From Stomoxys calcitrans (Eukaryota > Arthropoda > Insecta > Diptera > Muscidae): a stretch of DNA of 64,000 bases. Position 1 is the first letter of the stretch. Each line of letters begins with the position of its first letter. Positions 22,601 to 30,610 of the stretch are shown piece by piece. The notes beneath the pieces are model-generated. The model made no database searches. It was not told the DNA's origin and saw only the letters and a program-made list of their open reading frames with translations. The position numbers and the translations under genes are program-made. The stretch covers positions 93,099,582-93,163,581 of the forward strand of contig NC_081552.1 in the NCBI RefSeq assembly GCF_963082655.1, read 5' to 3'.

Positions 22601-23085
22601 ATTATTCCATTACCCTGCATAATATTATTAATTAATACGTCTCCATTTTCTAAAGGAAGACATATTTTACAATCTTGCTCTCCCGGTGGAATAGTTATCT
22701 TTACTTTCGTCGTTATTTTCTCAGAAAGTAATGGCAGTTTTGAACCATTTAGAAGTAAATACATCCCTTCGTAATTTATAATCGCTTTATTTTTCAATAA
22801 AATGTCGTTGCCTATTAATCCTTCAAAATTATTATTAAAATTGTAAACATAAAATTCAAACATTTGATTTGGCAAATTAAATTCCCTGAAAGCCTTCACC
22901 ACGGCTTTATGTGTAACTATATGTGAATTTTTTAAAGCTAACATTTCCTTTGGTCCTTTTAATTGTACTATTTTACTTTGATGAAAAACATTTGGATTCA
23001 CTAAGGAGTTTGTGGCTCCTGTATCAATCAAAAATTTGCACTTGTTAATTACTATGTAGGTGAGTTCATTGGAGCTGTCTGACAA
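19648..23085 (-). CDS. pol: errantivirus Pol polyprotein (protease, RT, RNase H, integrase)
   Basis: 1,145 codons, open throughout, in the -1 frame relative to gag, entered by frameshifting (its first codon here is TTG, not an ATG start). Domains in order: aspartic protease with DTGA at residues 21-24; reverse transcriptase with YMDD at 432-435; RNase H starting near 575 (TTDAS); integrase with an HHCC zinc finger near 828-865 (CEVCMLSK) and the DDE triad at about 891 (MDVFYS), 945 (TDNELG) and 983 (DIERLH). All catalytic residues are present, and length and order are those of Ty3/gypsy errantiviruses. It would process Gag-Pol, copy the RNA into DNA and integrate it. Confidence 0.95.
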   Translation of the reverse strand: MSDSSNELTYIVINKCKFLIDTGATNSLVNPNVFHQSKIVQLKGPKEMLALKNSHIVTHKAVVKAFREFNLPNQMFEFYVYNFNNNFEGLIGNDILLKNKAIINYEGMYLLLNGSKLPLLSEKITTKVKITIPPGEQDCKICLPLENGDVLINNIMQGNGIILNEGLYKCENGEVCVKINNKSNKPIVLDTGVILTYEEISEIHNINDISGKINSEIIDVDSVLKKIRTEHLNSKERLELEKLIRDFKVLLSDNGKLTFTHEIKHTIDTTDEIPIRSKIYRYPYIYKDEIQKQILEMLSNGIIAPSSSPYNSPVWVVPKKSDASGMKKFRLVIDYRKLNDKTIEDNYPIPNITDILDKLGKSNYFSILDLKSGFHQIEVHEKDRQKTAFSVDNGHYEFNRMPFGLKNAPSTFQRLVDNILRENVSKRECMVYMDDIIVFSNGLEEHVKNLKSVLNKLRNARLKIQLDKCEFFRKEVEFLGHTVNEEGVSPNQAKIEVIRKLQIPRTEKEIKRFLGMTGYYRRFIKNYAHITKPMTKYLKKDSILDIKDINYIDAFNILKEKLVHAPILVYPDFSLPFEITTDASNVAIGGVLSQNDKPIAYVSRTLNEHEINYSTIEKECLGIVWCLKQFRPYVYGRKIKLFTDHKPLIWLNNLKEPNSKLMRWRLQIGEYDYEINYKEGHLNKVADCLSRIEINNTISSNQNFNNNENLNSIKELQKPINIYDNQVIFQKIISGAVSIRNSVIHNHKRKVIKAKEFDDDFLKTIIENHFDHEKTNALFVDDDIFNKLKSILFKDYSNLKIVRCLKKLIDILDEEYLEEIISNEHLKNNHRGCNENYKEIKDKYYYPYLYKKVSEFINNCEVCMLSKYERNPDLVPYKISETPRRPHEIIHMDVFYSINKSIFVTMIDKFSKVALITRVTNRSDPEFRKCILRYLSSYGNIEKIVTDNELGMKSHGMMEFLKEKNIEINFTSSLNHNSNSDIERLHNTINEHLRILKQSKIDISIEEQMIQINGFYNHTIHSTTNIKPIDFIQGKINESQYPDIYDRMLKKKEQVINKLNESRIGEKILEDGINYIKETRGGKNYQKFRKIEGRKIDDSHLKDQNSKQIYYKTHVKKKKKFQNAQNVRFPVQQTTRRGNAVKRKN

Positions 23086-23957
23086 AAATTTCCAATATCC
23101 ATTGGTGTTGGTCTATCACTATCATTTATTGGTTGATTAGTTGAATCACTGCTAACGGTGTTATTTTGAAACGGGTTGTTTCGATTATTACTATCATTCT
23201 GTCTCGGAATATAATTTTGATATTGATCCTGATATCTGGTATAATTTTGATTCTGATGTTGATTTTGTCTGTGTCTTTGATTTTGATATTTATAGTTTTG
23301 ATTTTTATTAAAGTTCGTATTTTGATTCACGCTTTTATTTCTATTGTCATGAGTAGAATTTGTTTCGTTTTTATTTGGAATTGGATTAGGATTATAGAAA
23401 GCATAATTCGTATCGTAAAGTATTTTCATCGCATTCTCGATATTATTTGGATTTCTACAAATTATAATGGAACGCATTGGTTCAATTAATTTGTTTTTAA
23501 ATACGTCCAATGCTACCCTTTTATTAGCTGCAATGAGAGCATTGTAGCCCGCTTCGTTTTGATGTAATGATCGAGTTTTCATGTTAAGTCTTCTGAGATA
23601 AGTTATTATCTCGTCATAAAAATTCTTTGCATTAGTTTTAAATTTAACTGATCTTAATTTATCATATAACTGTTCATCTGTTAATCTATCGCCAAAGTTG
23701 TTAATAAGGGTTTCTTTTAGCTCTGTCCATCTTGTAAGGTGATTGTTTATTTCGGAAATGTCCTTAGCCGGTCCACTTAGTTTTGACTTAATTATGTCTA
23801 AAAATATTCCCTTCGACAAGTCATCATAGGTTTCTAAAATTTGCGTAATTCTGTCAACTAAGTCAATAAAGGTGTAGAGTTCGCTAAAACTACCGTTATA
23901 AACCGGTAATTTTGATAAATACTTTATAGGGTCAACCGTGACTGCGTTAAGTGCCAT
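23052..23957 (-). CDS. gag: errantivirus Gag
   Basis: 301 residues from the ATG at 23957. The N-terminal two thirds is helical, with the LPVYNGSFSELYTFI and FGDRLTDEQLYDKL segments of errantivirus Gag. Residues about 195-285 are extremely rich in Asn, Gln and Tyr. No CCHC zinc knuckle is present, as in gypsy-like errantiviruses, whose Gag binds RNA without one. It overlaps pol by 34 nt. It would form the capsid. An untranslated leader of about 547 bp separates it from the 5' LTR. Confidence 0.9.
   Translation of the reverse strand: MALNAVTVDPIKYLSKLPVYNGSFSELYTFIDLVDRITQILETYDDLSKGIFLDIIKSKLSGPAKDISEINNHLTRWTELKETLINNFGDRLTDEQLYDKLRSVKFKTNAKNFYDEIITYLRRLNMKTRSLHQNEAGYNALIAANKRVALDVFKNKLIEPMRSIIICRNPNNIENAMKILYDTNYAFYNPNPIPNKNETNSTHDNRNKSVNQNTNFNKNQNYKYQNQRHRQNQHQNQNYTRYQDQYQNYIPRQNDSNNRNNPFQNNTVSSDSTNQPINDSDRPTPMDIGNFCQTAPMNSPT
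23085..23091 (-). promoter_or_regulatory. -1 ribosomal frameshift heptamer between gag and pol
   Basis: On the minus strand the gag frame reads GGA AAT TTT TGT, giving the canonical slippery heptamer A AAT TTT (X XXY YYZ). A -1 slip here moves ribosomes into the pol frame eleven codons before the gag stop. The downstream stimulatory structure was not determined. Confidence 0.75.
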
Positions 23958-24020
23958 TTTACTATTATTTAAATTTTTTTTGTCTAAATTAAAACTTTTT
24001 TCTTTGCTGATTTTTTTTTT

Positions 24021-24454
24021 ATCAGAAACAATTTTTTTTTTTTTTAGCGTAAAATTTTCACAATTTTTTTTTCACAATTTCTTAATATTCACTATTATTT
24101 TCTTATTAGTTACCATAAATTAGAGTTATCAGAAACAATTTTTTTTTTAGCGTAAATTTTTCACAATTTTTTTTTTCACAATTTCTTAATATTCAATATT
24201 ATTTTCTTATTAGTTACCATAAATTAGAGCTGGTATGTTTCTCCCTCTTTCTTCCTTTATCCGTCGTATGGTTTTTCCTGCTGCCCGGACAAAACCTTTT
24301 CCTGGATTCCGAAAGTAAATCCTTTTCGAGGATTTATGTTTTCATCCTTTTTCTTCCTTTATCCGTCGTATGGTTTTTCCTGTTGCCCGGACAAAACCTT
24401 TTCCTGGATTCCGAAAGTAAATCCTTTTCGAGGATTTATGTTTTCATCCTTTTC
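24021..24454. repeat. two tandem duplications in the errantivirus leader
   Basis: 24021-24127 is repeated as 24128-24229 (T-run, AGCGTAAA, TTCTTAATATTCA, AGTTACCATAAATTAGAG). 24251-24352 is repeated as 24353-24454 (CTTCCTTTATCCGTCGTATG, GCCCGGACAAAACC, ATCCTTTTCGAGGATTTATG). Both lie between gag and the 5' LTR, where leaders of gypsy-like elements often hold insulator or packaging repeats. A function here is speculative. Confidence 0.8.
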
Positions 24455-24487
24455 CTGGATGGTGTTGAGTCGTGGATACCTTGTAGG

Positions 24488-24505
24488 ATCCTACCGACTG
24501 CGCCA
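24488..24505 (-). promoter_or_regulatory. errantivirus primer-binding site (tRNA-Ser)
   Basis: The plus strand ATCCTACCGACTGCGCCA equals the 3' end of insect tRNA-Ser including CCA, as I recall it, so the element's strand carries the complement next to its 5' LTR. The final A is shared with the LTR. Confidence 0.8.
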
Positions 24506-24832
24506 GTTTTAGATACAAACTTCTCTTGTGTAAGTTTCAAGTCTATCTGAATCTTTATTTCAAATTTTCCTTAACGCTAGCTTAATAAATAAATGTTTAC
24601 AATTAGCTGATGAATTCTTCATAGTATATGTTTTCATTATGGCTCGCTATGGGTGGTCAAATGATATTTGCATTGATCTCTGTTTCTCTGTGGCTGGTTG
24701 GGGTAAATGGATTTTGTATATACAAAATCCATTTGCGACAATTTCGTTGATCATGGATTTTTGCTAATGCTGCAAAAATCCATAGTCATAATGAATTAAA
24801 ATTCTGCGGACAGCGTGGGTGGCCCTGTAACT
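24505..24832 (-). repeat. errantivirus 5' LTR
   Basis: 328 bp, reading identical by eye to 17677-18004, with the same palindromes at 24705-24734 and 24753-24783. Identity of the two LTRs indicates very recent integration. On the minus strand it would carry promoter and start site. Confidence 0.9.
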
Positions 24833-24957
24833 TTGAGACCCTACATCCTGGTGGAGCTAGCCAGGACAATTTTACATCATAACATGCCACAGCTTGTGAT
24901 TCCCGCAGATTTATACTAAACAATATTCCAGATTGGAATGAAAAATAGCGCGTAACA

Positions 24958-25709
24958 TATATGGCGCCCAACGAAAATACATTTATGTATGTATTTTTCA
25001 TCATTTTTGAAAATTGAGATTTTACCGTTTAGACGAATTTCTTTTTATAGAATTTTAAGTTGGATTTTGATCTGACTAGAACATGAGCCACTGTAAAAGT
25101 CATACCATTGTGAAGGGTTTTATTTTACTATCGATTGCAAAGGTTTTTATTATTGGTAAGGCGTTGCTACTGGATGTACTATGTATACATAAACGGTGCG
25201 ATTTGACTATTTGATGATATTTGCATTTTTGTAAGCGAGACTGATCGAGATGTGGATTACACATTGGCTACTCATCATGGTATATATTGGCGAACTAGAA
25301 GTCCAGACTGACACGCAGGAGTTGTCAGGCCTTTGTTGCGTTAGGGAACCAGTTTACCCGGAACATTGTGTTCGTTCTATTGAGTTCAGACTTGTCTGGA
25401 TTTTAGGGCTTCGGACATAGGCGAACCAGGCAGGGCGTACACAGGGCTAATGGCAGGTGCTGTTGCACATCTGCATTTTCGATCAGAGATTTTTTTTTGA
25501 TATTCTGAGTCATCCATAGGGGAAGTTTCTTTATTGTAAGGAATAAGATGAGCCAGAGCTACGAGGAAGAGTCAGAGCATTCATTTAATGCCTATGTGCT
25601 TCCTAGATATTATGACCAAACTTTCATGAAAGGTGAACTACCCACATTCCTCTTAGCATAACATAAACAAAGTTGAATACTATCTTTTTTTTATATATCT
25701 ATATACCGC

Positions 25710-25740
<31 letters not shown>

Positions 25741-25785
25741 ATATACTATTTACCGCATAATAATTTTGGTTGTATTGAACACGTT
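24958..25785 (+). promoter_or_regulatory. Ulysses-like leader with primer-binding site
   Basis: Four bases after the 5' LTR, TGGCGCCCAACG (24962-24973) complements the 3' end of tRNA-Lys (12 nt). The remaining leader is untranslated and includes an (AT)n microsatellite at about 25708-25745, just upstream of the gag ATG. Confidence 0.7.
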
Positions 25786-27207
25786 ATGAGTAGACCTGAA
25801 ACTCGTTCATCGGCATCGCGACTGAATACATCATTACGGACAAGTAGGGGAAGAGGATCTCCGGCATCTCGTGGTCTGAGGAGATCTATGAGCACAGGGG
25901 GATTGGCACAGTCTAAGACCAAGTTAGGAAGTTCTTCGAATACTGGGGGAAGGTCGAAGAGTGATTTACCCTGCATAGACCGGATATCTGGGTTGGCAAC
26001 GGTTCCACCACGACAGGGTGCAACTGTTTCTATACAGCCACGTGGCGAAATATTTTCTGAATCTTTGTCTCAATCGGAGGACTTTCAAAGGGAGTCGCAA
26101 ATGGAAGAAGAGGCTCGAGACGACTGTGTTCCACTGGCGTCAGGTGGACATACGGCCAACAACGATGATGCGTCCACACGATCATTGATACTTTACTTCC
26201 GGGAAGTTATGAGGGAGACCCAGGAAGAGTTCAGAAGGGAACTAGGCAGTATCAGAGATTCGATTAATAGGACACCGGCCTCTAGGTCCACGCCAGCGGC
26301 ATCTGATATGCATAATACGGCAAGGAGCACTCCACAGGAGCAGTCTTCGAATTTGAGTTTAAGTTTCCCTAAGAATCTCAAGGATTGGAATGTATCTTAT
26401 GATGGGACAGGGAGCGTGGCAGATTTTTTATTCAAAGTAGATACATTGACTGAGCGTTCGAGATGTCCTCACGATTACTTGATGGCTAACTTCCAGGTCT
26501 TTCTTTCGGGCAAGGCCGATGACTGGTATTGGTTCTATACGAGACAGAACCCAGACTTGACGTACCCTACTCTGAAGATCGCTATGACCAGAGAGTTTGG
26601 CACACTTGAGAGTGACCATGAGGTTATATTACGGATCTCAACTAGACGACAGCATGCCAAGGAGAGCTTTGACGACTATCATGCTGTTGTTGTTCACATG
26701 AATCAAAGACTGAAGACTCCTATGACTGACTCGTCGATGATTGAGATCATGAAGAAGAACGTTTACCCTGATCTCAGAACGATGCTTTTCATATCGGATC
26801 CAAAGGACCTGGGCGAACTTCGAGACCTTGCTAGGAAAGCTGAGAAGGTATTGCAGGAGAATAGGTCTCAGATGACACATGCGGCGCCACGTGCACGACA
26901 GGTGAATGAGATTCGTGTAGAGTCCGATTCGGAGGAGTATGAGGAGGAACCAGATCCTCAAGTCGAGGCGTTGAGGGTGACTCGTTTGAGGAATGATTAT
27001 TCCGGAATTAAGTGCTGGAATTGCCTACAGATGGGGCACAGCTATATATATTGCCCAGATGAACCCAGACATACATTCTGCTTCAAGTGCGGACAAAGAG
27101 GTGTCACTACACCTAAGTGTGACAACTCCCATTCGGAAAACAGACGTCGGAGAGAGAGGTTAACCGGGGACCCTCGTTCTGTTTCCCAGATCCCGAGTCG
27201 CGATTGA
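25786..27207 (+). CDS. gag: Ulysses-like element Gag
   Basis: 473 residues. A basic, Ser/Arg-rich N-terminus (1-100) and an acidic linker precede a retrotransposon capsid-like segment at about 200-360 (SYDGTGSVADFLFKVD, FLSGKADDWYW, FDDYHAVVVHM). Two zinc knuckles follow at about 410-423 and 433-446. The first is canonical CX2CX4HX4C (CWNCLQMGHSYIYC). The second has Val where His is expected (CFKCGQRGVTTPKC). The stop overlaps the pol frame, which is open from 27123 in the -1 register. Confidence 0.88.
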   Translation: MSRPETRSSASRLNTSLRTSRGRGSPASRGLRRSMSTGGLAQSKTKLGSSSNTGGRSKSDLPCIDRISGLATVPPRQGATVSIQPRGEIFSESLSQSEDFQRESQMEEEARDDCVPLASGGHTANNDDASTRSLILYFREVMRETQEEFRRELGSIRDSINRTPASRSTPAASDMHNTARSTPQEQSSNLSLSFPKNLKDWNVSYDGTGSVADFLFKVDTLTERSRCPHDYLMANFQVFLSGKADDWYWFYTRQNPDLTYPTLKIAMTREFGTLESDHEVILRISTRRQHAKESFDDYHAVVVHMNQRLKTPMTDSSMIEIMKKNVYPDLRTMLFISDPKDLGELRDLARKAEKVLQENRSQMTHAAPRARQVNEIRVESDSEEYEEEPDPQVEALRVTRLRNDYSGIKCWNCLQMGHSYIYCPDEPRHTFCFKCGQRGVTTPKCDNSHSENRRRRERLTGDPRSVSQIPSRD

Positions 27208-30200
27208 CATTGGAAGAAAGCCTCTCACAGGGAAGCTTTCCCTCCACAGTAACCAATCATGTCAAGCCATCACGCCGAGTTATTAAATGTCGAGAGAGGT
27301 ACAGGAAGAGGTGCCGATACCGTGCTGCAGTAGAGACTTCGCTTTTGTCGAATTCGGACGACGGCAGACCTTATGCAAGGGTTACGATTTGTGAAACAGA
27401 ATTTCTATGCTTATTGGATTCTGGGGCGAATGTTTCCGTTTTGGGTCATGGTAGTGAGGATTTTATTTCGAGTCATGGTGTGAAGTTGAATCGGTTCAGG
27501 TCAAAGATTTCTAGTGCTAATGGTTCGATGGATCATGTTTTGGGCTACTGCTCGCTTCCTGTGACATTCAAAGATGTTACCAAGACCTTGGTATTTTACG
27601 TAGTACCAACCCTTTCCCAGAGGTGCTATTTAGGTGTGGATTTTTGGAGGGAATATGCTCTCGCACCGCACATTGTACCAAGCGTGATGAGTTTGGAGAA
27701 GGGTGATGGTACTGACCTTCTTTTTCATGATCTTCGACCTGAACAGAAGCTGAAACTAGATTCTGTCATTTCACTGATGCCGTCTTTTGAGAAGTTGGGA
27801 CTGGGGCGTACCGGTCTTATTGAGCACCACATTGATACTGGCGACGCTGTCCCAGTGAGGTCTAGACACTACCCTCTGTCTCCACCGAGGCAGGCCGAGG
27901 TCTACAGTGAGTTGGATCGTCTGTTGGCTCTTGGCGTTATCGAAGAGTCTAACTCGCCGTGGTGCAGTCCAATAGTGACGGTGCGAAAACCAGGTAAAAT
28001 CAGACTCTGCCTCGACTGCCGAAAGTTGAACGCTCTCACTAAAAGGGACTCGTACCCTCTACCCCACATAAATGGCCTGTTGAGCAGGCTACAGGATACG
28101 CACTACATAACAGGGATCGACCTGAAGGATGCGTATTTTCAAATAGGGCTATCCGAAACTTCGAAGGAAAAGACCGCTTTTGCTGTCCCCGGACGCCCCC
28201 TGTACCAGTACAGGGTCATGCCTTTTGGGGTATGTAACGGTCCACAGACGATGAGTCGTCTTATGGACAGGACAATTCCTTCGAAGTTGCGTGACCGGGT
28301 CTTTATATATTTGGACGATCTCCTGGTATGTAGTCCGGATTTTGATAGCCACGTCACTCTGTTGGGCGAGGTGGCTCAGTACCTTAGGGTTGCGGGTCTG
28401 ACTATAAATGTGGGTAAGAGCAAGTTCTGCCAAAGGGAGATAAAATACCTCGGCTATCGGATTGGCGGGGGTGCCCTGAAAGTCGATCCCGATAAGGTCA
28501 AGGCAATTGTGGAGTTTCCTTTGCCAAGGACGCCACGTCAGGTGCGACGGTTTGTTGGCATGGCAAACTGGTACCGCTCATTCATAGACAACTTCTCCGA
28601 CCTATCGGGACCCTTGACGGACTCTTTACGGAAATCGAATACACCATTTCGACTTTCTTCAAGTGCGCTTGAATCCTTCTCGAGATTAAAGCAGGCGCTA
28701 TCCAGTGCACCAGTCCTGGCCCAGCCGGACTTCAACCGGGAATTCGTGGTACAGTGTGATGCCTCGTGTGTCGGTGTTGGTGGGGTCCTGTACCAGGTGG
28801 ATGATCAGGGACAGGAGCACCCAATTTCGTACGTATCGCAAAAGCTGAATGAGGCTCAGCGCAATTATACGGTTACGGAATTGGAGTGCCTGGCGGCCAT
28901 AACCTGTGTTCAAAGATTCAGACCCTATATTGAAGGCCTTCCTTTCAAGATTGTGACAGACCATGCCAGTCTTAAATGGCTCATGGCTCAAAAGGAACTA
29001 TCTGGGAGGTTGGCCAGATGGAGCCTGAAGTTGCAGGCCTTTGATTTTAGGATGGAGCACAGGAAGGGATCTTTGAACGTGGTGCCTGACGCCCTATCAA
29101 GGGTTGACGTGGATGAGCTCGAGTTGAACCAGGTGCCCTTGGAAGTCGATCTTACTTCCCCTGAATTTAATAGTCCGGAATATGACACCTTGAGGAGGAA
29201 AATAGTCGGAAGTGGCGATACATTACCTGATTTACGAATTTGTGATGGCATTGTTCATAAGCGCGTGGAGTTTCGGAATGGAATGGAAGAGGAGGAATCG
29301 TTATGGCGGATCTGGATACCTAGAAGTCTAGTTAACAGTATTATAGAACTCGCTCACTCGGAAGGGTGTCATGGAGGATACGCCAAGACCTTATTTCGGC
29401 TTAGGCAAAAGTTTTTCTGGCCAAGGATGTCTAGTGACGTTAAGGAGTTCATAAGGAATTGCGATGAATGCAAGATGATAAAGCCGAATAACCGCATCAC
29501 CAGACCCCCAATGGGAGAACAGTTTAGGACGCTCAGACCCTTCCAGAGGCTATACTGCGATTTTCTGGGCCCCTACCCCTGCAGTAAATCGAGGAATTGC
29601 CAACTGTTTATAGCGGTTGATCACTTTACGAAATTTCTATTCCTTAAGCCCATGAAGTCTGCCACGTCCATAGGGGTCATTGATTACTTACACAACGAAC
29701 TTTTTTGCACATTCGGAATTCCTCAGTACATCCATACTGATAACGCGAAACAATTTACGTCAAAGGAAATGCGGGAGTTCTTCGCAACTTATGGTATTCG
29801 CCACATTACAACAGGATTTTATTCGCCTCAGGCTAACGCCGCAGAAAGAGCCAATAGGGAAATCATTTCCAAAATCAGATACTTCTTACGGGACGAAACT
29901 AATCATTTGAACTGGGATAGAGATATACCCAGGATACTCACAGTTCTTCGAAGCGATGTACATTCTGGCATTGGAACCGCACCATATCGGGCTGTCTTCG
30001 GGCAGAACATGATACTTCATGGGTCGACCTATGATGTTTTGGAAAAGCTAGATATGCTAAACGATGGCACTATAGTTGAACATGCGGACCGCCTACAAGC
30101 CATAAGAGATAAGATATCGCACAACCTTGATGTGGCACACGAGAAGGCATCGAAGATCTATAATACCAGGACGCGACACGTGAATTTCGTGAGTGGTCAA

Positions 30201-30377
30201 GAGGTGTTTCGAAAAAACCACTCTCAGAGTAACTTCGGAAAAGGCCTAAACGCAAAGTTTAATCCGAAATTCGTGAAATGTAGAATACGAAGGAGGATCG
30301 GTAACGCATTGTATGATATTGAGGACCTTCGCGGAAATTATATTGGAAAGTACCATGCGTCTGATTTGCGAGCATGA
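27204..30377 (+). CDS. pol: Ulysses-like element Pol polyprotein
   Basis: 1,057 codons without interruption from 27204; the frame is open from 27123 and the first codon listed (TTG) is not a start, so expression as Gag-Pol by a -1 shift is likely, though no canonical slippery heptamer was found in 27123-27207. Domains: protease with DSGA at 72-75; RT with YLDD near 369; RNase H (QCDAS near 518); integrase with HHCC (717-756), DDE near 785 (CDFLG), 845 (TDNAK) and 881 (AAERAN); and a C-terminal SH3-like module (FNPKFVKCRIRRRIG). All catalytic residues are present. Fits Ty3/gypsy. Confidence 0.92.
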   Translation: MTLEESLSQGSFPSTVTNHVKPSRRVIKCRERYRKRCRYRAAVETSLLSNSDDGRPYARVTICETEFLCLLDSGANVSVLGHGSEDFISSHGVKLNRFRSKISSANGSMDHVLGYCSLPVTFKDVTKTLVFYVVPTLSQRCYLGVDFWREYALAPHIVPSVMSLEKGDGTDLLFHDLRPEQKLKLDSVISLMPSFEKLGLGRTGLIEHHIDTGDAVPVRSRHYPLSPPRQAEVYSELDRLLALGVIEESNSPWCSPIVTVRKPGKIRLCLDCRKLNALTKRDSYPLPHINGLLSRLQDTHYITGIDLKDAYFQIGLSETSKEKTAFAVPGRPLYQYRVMPFGVCNGPQTMSRLMDRTIPSKLRDRVFIYLDDLLVCSPDFDSHVTLLGEVAQYLRVAGLTINVGKSKFCQREIKYLGYRIGGGALKVDPDKVKAIVEFPLPRTPRQVRRFVGMANWYRSFIDNFSDLSGPLTDSLRKSNTPFRLSSSALESFSRLKQALSSAPVLAQPDFNREFVVQCDASCVGVGGVLYQVDDQGQEHPISYVSQKLNEAQRNYTVTELECLAAITCVQRFRPYIEGLPFKIVTDHASLKWLMAQKELSGRLARWSLKLQAFDFRMEHRKGSLNVVPDALSRVDVDELELNQVPLEVDLTSPEFNSPEYDTLRRKIVGSGDTLPDLRICDGIVHKRVEFRNGMEEEESLWRIWIPRSLVNSIIELAHSEGCHGGYAKTLFRLRQKFFWPRMSSDVKEFIRNCDECKMIKPNNRITRPPMGEQFRTLRPFQRLYCDFLGPYPCSKSRNCQLFIAVDHFTKFLFLKPMKSATSIGVIDYLHNELFCTFGIPQYIHTDNAKQFTSKEMREFFATYGIRHITTGFYSPQANAAERANREIISKIRYFLRDETNHLNWDRDIPRILTVLRSDVHSGIGTAPYRAVFGQNMILHGSTYDVLEKLDMLNDGTIVEHADRLQAIRDKISHNLDVAHEKASKIYNTRTRHVNFVSGQEVFRKNHSQSNFGKGLNAKFNPKFVKCRIRRRIGNALYDIEDLRGNYIGKYHASDLRA

Positions 30378-30610
30378 ACATAGTAGACGAAACGGTGCAG
30401 GTGTCGTATGGTGTTTGCCCGGCTGCGTGGGTCGAGCCACACGATAGGGCGTTATGGGATCCTGCCTGTTCGCTTAGCGATTATAAATCTCAAGACGAAG
30501 CAGTTTTGAAACGGATCATTACTGACCCCTTTTATGCTGTACGATACGGCCATTTGTGCTTACAATACGACACGGCGATCAATGTCTTTGTTAATAAGGA
30601 TCGATGGTAA
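30374..30610 (+). CDS. small ORF3 of the Ulysses-like element, unknown
   Basis: 78 residues. Its ATG overlaps the pol stop as ATGA, and it runs 104 bp into the 3' LTR. No signal peptide or membrane segment is present, so it does not look like an env. The N-terminal half is unique to the internal region and the C-terminal half (ITDPFYAVRYGHLCLQYDTA) is LTR-encoded. Chance openness is possible. I do not recognise it. Confidence 0.4.
   Translation: MNIVDETVQVSYGVCPAAWVEPHDRALWDPACSLSDYKSQDEAVLKRIITDPFYAVRYGHLCLQYDTAINVFVNKDRW

Larger units (their letters stand above)
17671..24838 (-). mobile_element. intact errantivirus (gypsy-type endogenous retrovirus) with gag, pol, env
   Basis: A 7,156-bp provirus (17677-24832) on the minus strand, flanked by TTGAGA duplicates (17671-17676, 24833-24838). 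LTRs of 328 bp begin AGTTTT and end GTAACT, the AGT...ACT ends typical of errantiviruses, and read the same in both copies. The primer-binding site matches tRNA-Ser, as in the 17.6/297/ZAM group. Gag, pol and env are all uninterrupted. Some errantiviruses of this type spread between cells through Env, others only retrotranspose; which applies here cannot be told. It is a very recent arrival in the 5' LTR of the older element. Confidence 0.93.
15659..24957 (+). repeat. 5' LTR of the Ulysses-like element, split by the errantivirus
   Basis: Composed of 15659-17676 and 24839-24957; 17677-24832 is the nested virus and 24833-24838 its duplicated target. It differs from the 3' LTR at few positions I can see (for example GAAACCGATCG against GAAACGGATCA near the start, CCAGGAC against CCAGGGC near the end) plus T-run lengths, which implies a recent insertion. 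Open frames inside it (15684-16001, 16129-16365, 16338-16601) recur in the other LTR simply because the LTRs are copies, and show no protein signature. Confidence 0.85.
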
